A DNA stretch of 37,603 nucleotides from CAYWLQ01 sp964458775 (GTDB lineage Bacteria > Myxococcota_A > Polyangia > JAAYKL01): NCBI GenBank assembly GCA_964458775.1, contig CAYWLQ010000033.1:1-37603 (forward strand). Reading direction: 5' to 3'. Of this stretch, positions 1 through 7,689 are shown piece after piece. Numbering within the stretch: position 1 is the first letter of the stretch; every line of letters starts with the position of its first letter. A program made the position numbers and the translations under genes. Below the pieces are notes generated by a model. The model had not been told where the DNA came from. It saw only the letters and a list, made by a program, of their open reading frames with translations, and searched no databases.

Positions 1-300
1 AGACCCTCTAAAAATCTTGTTGTTAGCAACCTGAATAGAGGTAATTAAGCGATTTATGGTAAACGGCAGATTGGGATCAAAATGAAACGGCCAAGTAATA
101 TCTTCTTTCTCAGTCATTTTGAAGAATTCCTTGACTGATTCAACAGCCAATCTAGACGCTACGTCGCCTGCACGATGACCTCCCATTCCATCAGCTACCA
201 AAAATAGATCAAATTCTCTCAAGAGACCAAAACAGTCTTCGTTGTGTTCTCTTTCTTGACCGACATCTGTGATCCCAGCGGATCGTAGGATCCTACCCAT
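1..300 (-). CDS. PP2C-family Ser/Thr protein phosphatase, N-terminal part (cut by window edge)
   Basis: The first 100 residues of a PP2C (Stp1/PrpC-like) phosphatase, which removes phosphate from Ser/Thr residues using two bound metal ions. The N-terminus carries the family signature: TDVGQEREHNED (residues 11-22), then VADGMGGHRAGD (35-46), whose Asp residues bind metal. The rest lies beyond position 1. The ATG at 298-300 is preceded by AAGGA at good spacing. It follows the membrane-anchored Ser/Thr kinase gene by about 120 bases on the same strand, the usual kinase/phosphatase pairing, so it probably reverses that kinase's phosphorylation. Family assignment is firm; the partner is inferred from position. 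Confidence 0.9.
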   Translation of the reverse strand, partial: MGRILRSAGITDVGQEREHNEDCFGLLREFDLFLVADGMGGHRAGDVASRLAVESVKEFFKMTEKEDITWPFHFDPNLPFTINRLITSIQVANNKIFRGS

Positions 301-422
301 GCTTATACATCCTTTGTTCCACTTTTTTTATACAAGTACTTTCCATTGCTCTATCGTATCTTATTACTACAGTATAACTCAAAGAAATCCTATAACAATT
401 CGAAAGTTTATGAGAGTACAAA

Positions 423-1763
423 TTAGGGAGGTTGAATTATTCCCAACAAATACAATACTAAAATTCCAATTCCAAGGCCCAATAAAGCAACAACAGCAGT
501 TAATATCAAAGGATTTCTTATAATAGTGCTTTCAGATAAAGCTGTGTTTCCGCCAGTGCCTTCCAGCATATTTACTAAAGGTTCTGAAGATTGAGAGACA
601 GATTCAGAAGAACTATTAGAAAAAGTAATATTTTGAGGAATAAAAACGTGTGCTGCTTGTCCTGATTTACCTTGATGCCAAGTACCGGCATCATTTGTTG
701 TTGAGATAGATTTGGAAAATCCGGCAGGATCTAGTGGAACAAAACCAAGATTCTGAGGAGTTCCTCCTTTTTCTATAGAAGCGAAAGCACCGATTTCTTC
801 TTGAATAAACCTGTCTATTGCAGAAAGCTGTAGTCCTTTTGGCGGCGAATCCTCGGACAATATAGTTTCAAGATATTTTCTAAGATCATAAGGGCTTACC
901 TTAAGTGAGTGTTCAAACAAATAGCCGGTTAAGTCATTGGCCAAATCATGACAGGATTGATATCTGTCATCAGGTGAACGAGCTAATGCTTTTAGTACAA
1001 TGGCTTCTAGTGTAGGTTTGACATCTTTGTTGCGTTGAACGATAGATGGTATATTGCATGCGCGAACTAAATCTATTGTTTTGATGTCTGTTTCCCCCAG
1101 AAAAAGTCTTTCTCCTGTAAGAAGTTCAAATAATATAATTCCGCATGCAAAAATATCTGCTCTTAGATCAGCCGGATTGCCATAAGCAACTTCAGGAGCA
1201 AGATATGCAAATTTGCCCTTTACCATTCCGGTATCAGTTGTTTCCAATTGACTTGCAGCTTTGGCAAGTCCAAAATCAACAATCTTTACTTCTCCTTGTC
1301 TGGAAATTAAAATATTTGGAGGACTTACATCTCTATGTACAACATTTAGCAGTCTTCCTTCATTATCTCTAAAATCGTGCGCATATGATAATCCTCTACA
1401 AATTTCACTAATAATAAAGAGTACCAAAGGAAGGGATATTCTCTCTTTGCGACGTTTGCATAGTTCGAAAATTCGCTTAAGATTTGTACCGTCCACATAT
1501 TCCATCACAATAAAGTAGGTGTTTCCCGAGCGACCTACATCAAACGTATGAACTACATTAGCGTGATTGAATCTTAAGCTTAGTCTTGCTTCATCCAAAA
1601 ACATTGCAAGCGCTTTTTCCTGCTCAACCAGTTCCGGCAATACTTTCTTAATTGCAACGCGTTTTTTAAATCCTTCAATGCTTTCTGCTTCGGCCAAAAA
1701 AACTTCAGCCATTCCGCCGGCATCCAGCTTTCGGATGACTTGGTATTTCTCGCGTGGCATCAT
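423..1763 (-). CDS. Membrane-anchored Ser/Thr protein kinase
   Basis: A eukaryotic-like (Hanks-type) protein kinase of 446 residues. The catalytic domain runs from about residue 7 to 290: glycine loop LDAGGMAEVF (13-22), ATP-binding Lys39 in VAIKK, catalytic loop HRDVSPPNI (143-151, Asp145), DFG (163-165) and an APE-type motif. HRDVSPPN is the form common in myxobacterial kinases. A Ser/Thr-rich linker leads to one C-terminal membrane segment (about 420-442), so the kinase sits in the cytoplasm on the inner membrane with almost nothing outside. It is the fourth gene of the minus-strand run and precedes the PP2C phosphatase. The start may be either of two adjacent ATGs (1763 or 1760); no strong ribosome site separates them. 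The substrate is unknown. Confidence 0.93.
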   Translation of the reverse strand: MMPREKYQVIRKLDAGGMAEVFLAEAESIEGFKKRVAIKKVLPELVEQEKALAMFLDEARLSLRFNHANVVHTFDVGRSGNTYFIVMEYVDGTNLKRIFELCKRRKERISLPLVLFIISEICRGLSYAHDFRDNEGRLLNVVHRDVSPPNILISRQGEVKIVDFGLAKAASQLETTDTGMVKGKFAYLAPEVAYGNPADLRADIFACGIILFELLTGERLFLGETDIKTIDLVRACNIPSIVQRNKDVKPTLEAIVLKALARSPDDRYQSCHDLANDLTGYLFEHSLKVSPYDLRKYLETILSEDSPPKGLQLSAIDRFIQEEIGAFASIEKGGTPQNLGFVPLDPAGFSKSISTTNDAGTWHQGKSGQAAHVFIPQNITFSNSSSESVSQSSEPLVNMLEGTGGNTALSESTIIRNPLILTAVVALLGLGIGILVLYLLGIIQPP

Positions 1764-1874
1764 ATAAAAAACGAACCTTCTTTTGAAATTCTTACTATGA
1801 ATTTCGGCGAGTGCATTATTGGTCCAATTGATTATTACGTCAATAAAGAGAATTCGTTAAATTGAATATGTATT

Positions 1875-2441
1875 TCAGCCATCCTTGAATAATCGTAGGT
1901 CTCTTATTAGAGTTCCTGCCTTTTTCTGAATGTTTGGATCCTCAGTTAAGGTTTTTACTCGACGCAGACGCTGTTCTAAAAGCTGAACGGATTTCGGTAT
2001 TCTTCTATCAGAAAGCATCTTTTCCAAAATATCCAATGTCTTTTCTATTAGTTCATCATTATCGCAGTTTAGAGCTTGTGATAAAAGATCATAGTCTAAA
2101 GGTAATTCCCATCGTGTTAGATATGAGTAAAAAGCAGCTTCAATAGCATTGGAATTGGAAGCGTTCTTAATTTTTTTCATGGCCTCTAAACGCTCCTTGC
2201 CTTCTTCAGAAATATCTTGAATATTTGAGAGTTTTTCTCTTATCATTTCCGGGGGTTTGCCTTCGCCGTCAAAAAAAGCAGATAGCTTTGCCTTGTATAC
2301 TTTTGAGGCTGAGTCAGATCTAATCTGTTTTGTTGGAGAAAATGCTGAATGATCTTCTTTTCTATGTGCTGAACGATCTTTATTTTTGTCTACCTCACGC
2401 CAAGATTTTTTAGGTTGATCTTCACTATTGTTTCTAGGCAT
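1875..2441 (-). CDS. Hypothetical hydrophilic protein
   Basis: I do not recognise this 188-residue protein. The first 50 or so residues are highly charged and look disordered (many Lys, Asp, Ser). The remainder looks alpha-helical and reads like two or three HEAT/TPR-like helical pairs, ending LIRDLRLFKDG. There is no signal peptide, membrane segment or catalytic motif. The ATG at 2439-2441 has a strong ribosome site (AGGAGAA, 5-nt spacing) and lies 20 bases after the metallopeptidase stop, so the two are probably co-transcribed, with the kinase gene following 111 bases later. It could be an accessory or substrate of that kinase, but only position suggests this. Confidence 0.75.
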   Translation of the reverse strand: MPRNNSEDQPKKSWREVDKNKDRSAHRKEDHSAFSPTKQIRSDSASKVYKAKLSAFFDGEGKPPEMIREKLSNIQDISEEGKERLEAMKKIKNASNSNAIEAAFYSYLTRWELPLDYDLLSQALNCDNDELIEKTLDILEKMLSDRRIPKSVQLLEQRLRRVKTLTEDPNIQKKAGTLIRDLRLFKDG

Positions 2442-2461
2442 TTGTTTCTCCTATAACTACT

Positions 2462-4060
2462 CTAACTATCCATTTTTTGCATTATCAGAGAAGTCTTGCA
2501 ATTTTCAGACTCAAGCTCAGCTGCAGTTGGGAGGTCTAATTCTTGATAGAATTCAGCTAGCATACAGTGTATTTCAGGATTAAAAGGATTGACGGAATTA
2601 GCTTGTTTTAAAGAGTTGACTGCATTTTCTATCTCGTTCAGTTCAACATATGAACGAGCCAATTTTATTAACGCTGGAACATGAAAGGGATATAGGTTTA
2701 CAATAGGAAGCAACACTTCTGTTGCTCTTTTGTACTCACCTATTTCAAGAAGTGCACTGGCTAAACGATCATTTATTTCAACAGATAGATATTGTGTGCT
2801 CTTAAGAGCCTTATCAAATTGTTCGATGGCTGCTCGTGTATGACCTCTCAAACGAAGAAGATCTCCGACTCGCAAATACCTTTTTATTTCAAGATTTTGC
2901 AAAGACTCTTCTGTATCTTCAATTATAATTCTTCCGCGTTTAAAACGACGTTTCATGAGATTTATTGTCGGAGAAGGTGTGTGTTGTTTTCCTGCAGCCC
3001 ATTTTTTCCACCAACCATAATAGCGTTGTAAGTCAGCTGCCCCAAGGGATTTCAATGCCGTGTCAATAGAAACTTCTTTGGACAATTCATCTAAAACATA
3101 TCTAATCCAGTTTTTTGGCATTCGAACATCCAAATATTTCATAAAAGCCAATACTTGGGCATAGGCTGAAGCAGCATCTTCCTGATCAGGAAGATATGCC
3201 AAAGAAGGATGAAATCTACGAAGAGGTATTAAACGGCCCTCCTTTAGAGCTCGATCTAAGAGATATGCTTCCTCAGGAACAAGCTCTTGTGATTTATCAC
3301 TTCGCCATCTACTTTCCAGCATCTTTGCAATTCCCTCTTGAAACCATATCGGAGCTCGATCTTTTGAGACTCGTGTAACAATTAGATGTGTCAGCTCATG
3401 AGCAAGAGTGTCTAACCAGGGATATCCGTTCAATAAACTTTGAGGTGAAATTATCATTATTCTAGCGTATTTGGTAATGCCGACTGTTCCGGTTTTTTCT
3501 ATTTGTTCTTGAGACAAACCGCTTACAGCAGAAAGAGACTCGATGTTGGGCAGAAAGGCTATTTCAATTGTACACTTCGGATTGTCAGTAAAGATTTCAG
3601 ATAGTATCTGAAGTTGAGTTGTAAGAGCACTTTCAGCGTAGGATATTAGAATTTTGTCAAAATCAGAACTATATCGATAAACAAAGCGTTCTGATATTCC
3701 AGTTTCTTTTGCCATTGACTCAAACACTCTAGTAGATTCTTCCACCTGATCTCTAAATTGTTTCCATCCCAAATCCGTCTTATTACCTTCAATTGCTTTC
3801 CTTAGTGTTTCTAAAGAGCGACTGTATTCGCCTTCAAAAAAAAGAAGACGTCCCTCCAAGTACAATGTTTTGGGATGACTCTTTACATTCATACTTAATG
3901 CATTAATTTTTGCACGCGCATCTTCCAGTCGCCATGATTGAATATCATCTTCTATTGTTTCTATAATGTCAGATGCAGCTTGAATTGGAAAGATCAGTAA
4001 GGCAGTGAGAATTGCAGATAAACAAAACGTGAAAAATATTTGTGTTTGAACAAAATACAT
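2462..4060 (-). CDS. Exported MA-type zinc metallopeptidase with TPR repeats
   Basis: A 532-residue protein with an N-terminal signal peptide (hydrophobic 8-28, cleavage likely after IQA). A short TPR-like segment (about 45-95) is followed by a peptidase MA-like (gluzincin) domain: the zinc motif HELTH lies at 221-225 and the third ligand is likely Glu242 in WFQEG. The C-terminal part (about 400-515) contains three or four TPR units. Proteins of this build are common in deltaproteobacteria and act in the periplasm, with the TPRs presumably binding a partner or substrate. Both catalytic motifs are intact. It sits between the Smr gene (38 bases upstream) and the 188-residue hypothetical gene. 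The ATG at 4058-4060 has AAGG only 2-3 bases before it, so the start is moderately certain. Confidence 0.85.
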   Translation of the reverse strand: MYFVQTQIFFTFCLSAILTALLIFPIQAASDIIETIEDDIQSWRLEDARAKINALSMNVKSHPKTLYLEGRLLFFEGEYSRSLETLRKAIEGNKTDLGWKQFRDQVEESTRVFESMAKETGISERFVYRYSSDFDKILISYAESALTTQLQILSEIFTDNPKCTIEIAFLPNIESLSAVSGLSQEQIEKTGTVGITKYARIMIISPQSLLNGYPWLDTLAHELTHLIVTRVSKDRAPIWFQEGIAKMLESRWRSDKSQELVPEEAYLLDRALKEGRLIPLRRFHPSLAYLPDQEDAASAYAQVLAFMKYLDVRMPKNWIRYVLDELSKEVSIDTALKSLGAADLQRYYGWWKKWAAGKQHTPSPTINLMKRRFKRGRIIIEDTEESLQNLEIKRYLRVGDLLRLRGHTRAAIEQFDKALKSTQYLSVEINDRLASALLEIGEYKRATEVLLPIVNLYPFHVPALIKLARSYVELNEIENAVNSLKQANSVNPFNPEIHCMLAEFYQELDLPTAAELESENCKTSLIMQKMDS

Positions 4061-4097
4061 AACCTTATACTAAGAACACATCTTCAATGGCAGAAAG

Positions 4098-4829
4098 TCA
4101 AGATGATGATAGTAATACATATATAGCACCTGTACCGCCATCATGCGGTAGAGCTGATGTGTAAGCTAGTACTTTCTTTCCAATAGAACCCCTAGTGAGC
4201 CAAGCTGCCAATTTTGTTTTTAAAATTGGCAGATTATTTTTGGATTTGAGTCCTCTTCCATGCACTATTAATATACACCTTTTTGATTCCAGATAACTTT
4301 TTTTAATAAATTCACCTACTGCTGATCGTGCTTGCTCCCTATTCATTCCATGAAGATCTAAATAGGCCTGAAAAGCGAAATCCCCTTTTCTTAGCTTCTT
4401 AACAATTCGTTTGTCCAAATCTGATCGAGATGCTTCAATGTATTCCTCTGTATCCGCAAAGTCAAAATCCTTATTACCGTGTATCAGCTCATCCAATTCT
4501 TGCATTACAAGATAATCTTCATCTGCTTGTAAAGGAATAGGTTTCGCTCGAACAATTTTGGGTGCTTGAAGGGGTGCTTCTACAGGAACAACCCCATTCA
4601 TTGCCAATTCAAAGATTTTTTCATCTGATAGAAAGTTTTCTTTATTGGTGTAATCATTTTCGGTATTTGATGTATTATTTATTTCTGACATACATTTAGA
4701 TGAATTTCTATTATCATCTTTTTGGTTGGTGTTTGCATTAGACGGCAATTCAGTTGGTGTTAAAAATTCTATTTTTAGTTTCCTAAAAGGATTATGCTGG
4801 AAAGTTTTTTTCTTCTCTTTTTTCTGCAT
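4098..4829 (-). CDS. Smr-domain protein (putative nuclease)
   Basis: A 243-residue protein with a C-terminal Smr (small MutS-related) domain, a fold that nicks DNA or cleaves RNA. The domain starts near residue 145: LDLHG (157-161), followed by the helix in which the family packs a conserved Arg/Ala pattern, then HGRG (190-193), matching the family's HGxG, and a final strand with GGTGAIYVLL. It is the stand-alone type, with no MutS ATPase. The first 130 residues are Asn/Asp/Glu-rich and likely disordered, as in many proteobacterial Smr proteins. It is the promoter-proximal gene of the minus-strand run and is divergent from the zinc-ribbon kinase. The ribosome site is weak. The role (DNA repair or ribosome rescue) cannot be decided from sequence. 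Confidence 0.88.
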   Translation of the reverse strand: MQKKEKKKTFQHNPFRKLKIEFLTPTELPSNANTNQKDDNRNSSKCMSEINNTSNTENDYTNKENFLSDEKIFELAMNGVVPVEAPLQAPKIVRAKPIPLQADEDYLVMQELDELIHGNKDFDFADTEEYIEASRSDLDKRIVKKLRKGDFAFQAYLDLHGMNREQARSAVGEFIKKSYLESKRCILIVHGRGLKSKNNLPILKTKLAAWLTRGSIGKKVLAYTSALPHDGGTGAIYVLLSSS

Positions 4830-4839
4830 TTCAATTCTT

Positions 4840-4901
4840 ATCTAATCTAATACATCTCTAATCTTAATTCATTAGAGAAAAAATTTACCATTTGATTAGA
4901 T
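4840..4901. promoter_or_regulatory. Nested inverted repeats, possible shared operator
   Basis: The gap between the divergent Smr and kinase genes holds five copies of TCTAAT or its complement ATTAGA within about 60 bases (4841, 4846, 4857, 4871, 4895). They form an outer inverted repeat (ATCTAATC 4840-4847 with GATTAGAT 4894-4901) and an inner one (CTCTAAT 4856-4862 with ATTAGAG 4871-4877, 8-base loop). This could be an operator cluster for a regulator of both genes, or an RNA hairpin. The function is inferred. Confidence 0.35.
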
Positions 4902-4965
4902 GAAAAAAAACTTCAGACAGTGAGATTGTTTTGGATTATTGTATTATCGGAAAGGGGAATTAGAG

Positions 4966-6558
4966 ATGCGTTGCGAAATTTGTGGTGTACCTCTAAAAAA
5001 TGGGGAACTTAGATGTGAACGTTGTAAGTCACGTTCATCAAGACCTTCAAATGTTGTGTCTGCCAGTCGTACCTTGGGTTTTGGCGAATTGAAAAATTCG
5101 AAGGTTGATATAGCGTCTGCTGAATATCAAGTATCACCTTCATCCTTTAAAACGACAGTCAAGCCTGGAATCCAATTGGGTTTTTCACCTGTAATTCTAG
5201 AAAACAAATATCGGCTGATAAATGAGGTAGGTCGCGGAGCAATGGGAACAGTATTTCTGGCTGAGGATATCTCTCTAAAACGTCGGGTAGCAATAAAATT
5301 TCTATTGCCTGAACTTGATGCTTCAGCAGATTGTGCCATTCGTTTTAAGCAGGAAGCTGTGGGAATGGCTTCAATTCAACACAATAATGTTGCCCAGATA
5401 TTCTCCTACGCTGAACATGGCGGGAATTTATATTTTGTTATGGAATATCTTGATGGGGAAACTCTTGAAAATTTGGTTGATTCTCACAACAGACGCGGTT
5501 TTTTTATTCCGCTAAGTGATGTTATCGATATTTTGATGCAGGCCGTTCAAGGACTTGCTGCTGTTCATCGTGCAGGTGTTGTTCATGGAGATATCAAACC
5601 GGCTAATATTATGTTAACAGACGATGGAACAAGAACTGTGATCATGGATTTCGGCTTGGTTAGGAAGGTAGAAATTGAACATGAAATGCGCTCCATGGTG
5701 GGAACACCGGCCTATATGGCACCTGAGATTGTTGAAGGAACCTCAGGAAGTGATAGTTCTCCCAGTGTCGACATATATTCTTTAGGAGTAACGGCCTATG
5801 AAATTCTTACAGGTTCATTGCCGTTTAACGGCCGTACTTGGATTGAAATAGTACGAAAGCACATTACCGAAATCCCATTGTTTCCCTCGGAGAAAAGACC
5901 CGGGTTACCTGAAAAATTAGATGAAATAGTTTTTAGATGTATGTCAAAAGATCCTAATGAGAGGTATCCTAATTGTGATGAATTATTAGAGGATCTATAT
6001 GCGGTTTCTCAGCTGTCACATACAAATGATGTTGGTATTCCTCATCAAATTACAACAAAAAAGCGAAGGATAGTCGGTAGCAGTCGTTTTCCCTCAACTC
6101 CGGCACCCGGAATTCGTTCTACACCTTCTACATCAGCTCGCGGTAGATTATTGGTGGCTGATTCGGACAACGATTTTCGTTCAACCGTACATGAGGTGGC
6201 AAAAGCAGCTGTTCCGGGATGTAGGGTTTTTTCAGCTACAGATGGAGATATGGCTCTGAAAATGTTCGAGGATATTCACCCAAGTGTAGTTCTTTTGGAG
6301 CTTTCTCTTTCTGAATTGAACGGACTGGAAGTTATTGCTACTATTCGAGGTGATAGCAGAAATGATTCTGTTGCAATTATTGTCGTTTCAAAAACAGGCG
6401 GAAAAAAAGAGTTGGATATTTTGGAAAGACTGAAAGTTAACAAATTTTTTGCTAAACCGGTTGATCGAGATGAACTGGCAGCTGAGCTTAGACCTTATTT
6501 AGAGCGTTCAATTAGTATTCCGCGAATTTCTTTTAACAAATCAACACCTTGGCAATAA
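4966..6558 (+). CDS. Zinc-ribbon Ser/Thr kinase fused to a degenerate receiver domain
   Basis: A soluble protein of about 530 residues. Order: zinc ribbon (CEIC 3-6, CERC 17-20); Ser-rich linker; Hanks-type kinase (about 82-350) with glycine loop VGRGAMGTVF, Lys111, catalytic loop HGDIKPAN (207-214, Asp209), DFG (228-230) and MAPE; Ser/Thr/Pro linker; response-regulator receiver fold (about 394-515). The catalytic loop has HGD instead of HRD, a non-RD form often independent of activation-loop phosphorylation. In the receiver, the phospho-acceptor Asp is replaced by Glu445 (VVLLELSLSELNG), while the acidic pocket (Asp399, Asp401), Ser475 and Lys497 remain, so it probably cannot be phosphorylated normally. 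The ATG at 4966 has AGGGG at good spacing; an upstream TTG at 4939 was rejected. The tyrA start follows the stop by 8 bases. Confidence 0.9.
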   Translation: MRCEICGVPLKNGELRCERCKSRSSRPSNVVSASRTLGFGELKNSKVDIASAEYQVSPSSFKTTVKPGIQLGFSPVILENKYRLINEVGRGAMGTVFLAEDISLKRRVAIKFLLPELDASADCAIRFKQEAVGMASIQHNNVAQIFSYAEHGGNLYFVMEYLDGETLENLVDSHNRRGFFIPLSDVIDILMQAVQGLAAVHRAGVVHGDIKPANIMLTDDGTRTVIMDFGLVRKVEIEHEMRSMVGTPAYMAPEIVEGTSGSDSSPSVDIYSLGVTAYEILTGSLPFNGRTWIEIVRKHITEIPLFPSEKRPGLPEKLDEIVFRCMSKDPNERYPNCDELLEDLYAVSQLSHTNDVGIPHQITTKKRRIVGSSRFPSTPAPGIRSTPSTSARGRLLVADSDNDFRSTVHEVAKAAVPGCRVFSATDGDMALKMFEDIHPSVVLLELSLSELNGLEVIATIRGDSRNDSVAIIVVSKTGGKKELDILERLKVNKFFAKPVDRDELAAELRPYLERSISIPRISFNKSTPWQ

Positions 6559-6566
6559 TTAGTTAT

Positions 6567-7646
6567 ATGTTATCAACAGATATAGGTATTATAGGATTCG
6601 GACGTTTTGGACAGGTTCTTCATCGCCTTTTTTTTAAATATGGAAAAGTTTCAGTATATTCATCTAGTTACAAGTATGGAGATATTGCAGGAGTAAATTT
6701 TTGCTCTTTAGAAGATTTATTGAAAGTTTCAAAAATAATTTTTTTAGCTGTTCCTATTAGAAATATTAAGAATGTTGCTGAAAGAATAAAAACGTATCTT
6801 CAAGTCGGGCAGATAGTGGTTGATGTTTGCTCAGTTAAAGAAATGTCCTATCAAGTACTAAATGAAACTTTTAAAGACATCGGTGTTCATATTTGGGCAA
6901 CACATCCTATGTTTGGACCGGATTCTACAAAGAATGGTTTTAAGGGTTTAGTATGGGTTTCCTGTGATGATGAAGCTATTAAGGATCTGATAGATCCGTA
7001 TATTTCATATCTTAAAGAAAGAGGATTAACTATTTATAGAACTACATGTGAAGAGCATGATAGAACAGTAGCCACTACTCAAGGCCTAACACATCTTATC
7101 GGTCGATATTTGGATAAATTACAATTGGCTCCTTCTCCCATTGATACCTTAGGATATAGACGTTTGCTTGCTGTACGAGATCAAACTTGTAATGATACTT
7201 GGGAACTGTTTTATGATTTGCAGAAAAACAATCGATTTAGTTCAGAGGTATATCGTTCATTAAACAAAGCAATTTGTGATGTTACATTAAAATTATATGA
7301 CAATCATTACGATGTAGAAAAAAAACATATTGGTTGTTATGGTGAAGATGCTCCTATAGAAAAAATTATTGAATATTTTTATACGGATATGATTTCTGAA
7401 CCCCAATTTCGTACCAAGAATGAACTTTCCGTTAAATATTTTACTAATCCCATTGAAATGTTGGATGATTTGCAGCAAGGAAAAATATGCATAGCTGTTT
7501 TGCCGTTAATAAAAAACGGAATAGTACTTTCTGATTCTGTTAAAGCGATGGGACAGTTTTCTTTTGCAGTAAGAAAACATTTATCTACCAATAATAATAA
7601 TGATGATGAGATGTTGCTAATATTGGAGAGATTTAAATGCGGATGA
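6567..7646 (+). CDS. tyrA: Prephenate/arogenate dehydrogenase with extra C-terminal domain
   Basis: An NAD(P)-dependent dehydrogenase of tyrosine synthesis, 359 residues. The N-terminal Rossmann motif is IGIIGFGRFG (6-15). The signature THPMFGPDS (112-120) continues into the NGFKGL segment typical of the plant-like TyrA group, which often uses arogenate. The helical dimerisation domain runs to about residue 250. A further segment (about 253-357, with the stretch MLDDLQQGKICIAVLPLIKNGIV) resembles one lobe of prephenate dehydratase, whose counterpart reads as a 'vesGeadygVvPieNs' pattern; the catalytic Thr-Arg-Phe motif of a working dehydratase is not seen. I chose ATG 6567 because it restores the usual start just before the Rossmann strand; it lies 8 bases after the kinase stop, suggesting coupled translation. 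Dehydrogenase assignment is firm; the C-terminal relation is tentative. Confidence 0.88.
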   Translation: MLSTDIGIIGFGRFGQVLHRLFFKYGKVSVYSSSYKYGDIAGVNFCSLEDLLKVSKIIFLAVPIRNIKNVAERIKTYLQVGQIVVDVCSVKEMSYQVLNETFKDIGVHIWATHPMFGPDSTKNGFKGLVWVSCDDEAIKDLIDPYISYLKERGLTIYRTTCEEHDRTVATTQGLTHLIGRYLDKLQLAPSPIDTLGYRRLLAVRDQTCNDTWELFYDLQKNNRFSSEVYRSLNKAICDVTLKLYDNHYDVEKKHIGCYGEDAPIEKIIEYFYTDMISEPQFRTKNELSVKYFTNPIEMLDDLQQGKICIAVLPLIKNGIVLSDSVKAMGQFSFAVRKHLSTNNNNDDEMLLILERFKCG

Positions 7647-7689
7647 CAGATAGTTTCACATTTATGACAATCCTACTAAACTAACCCAC

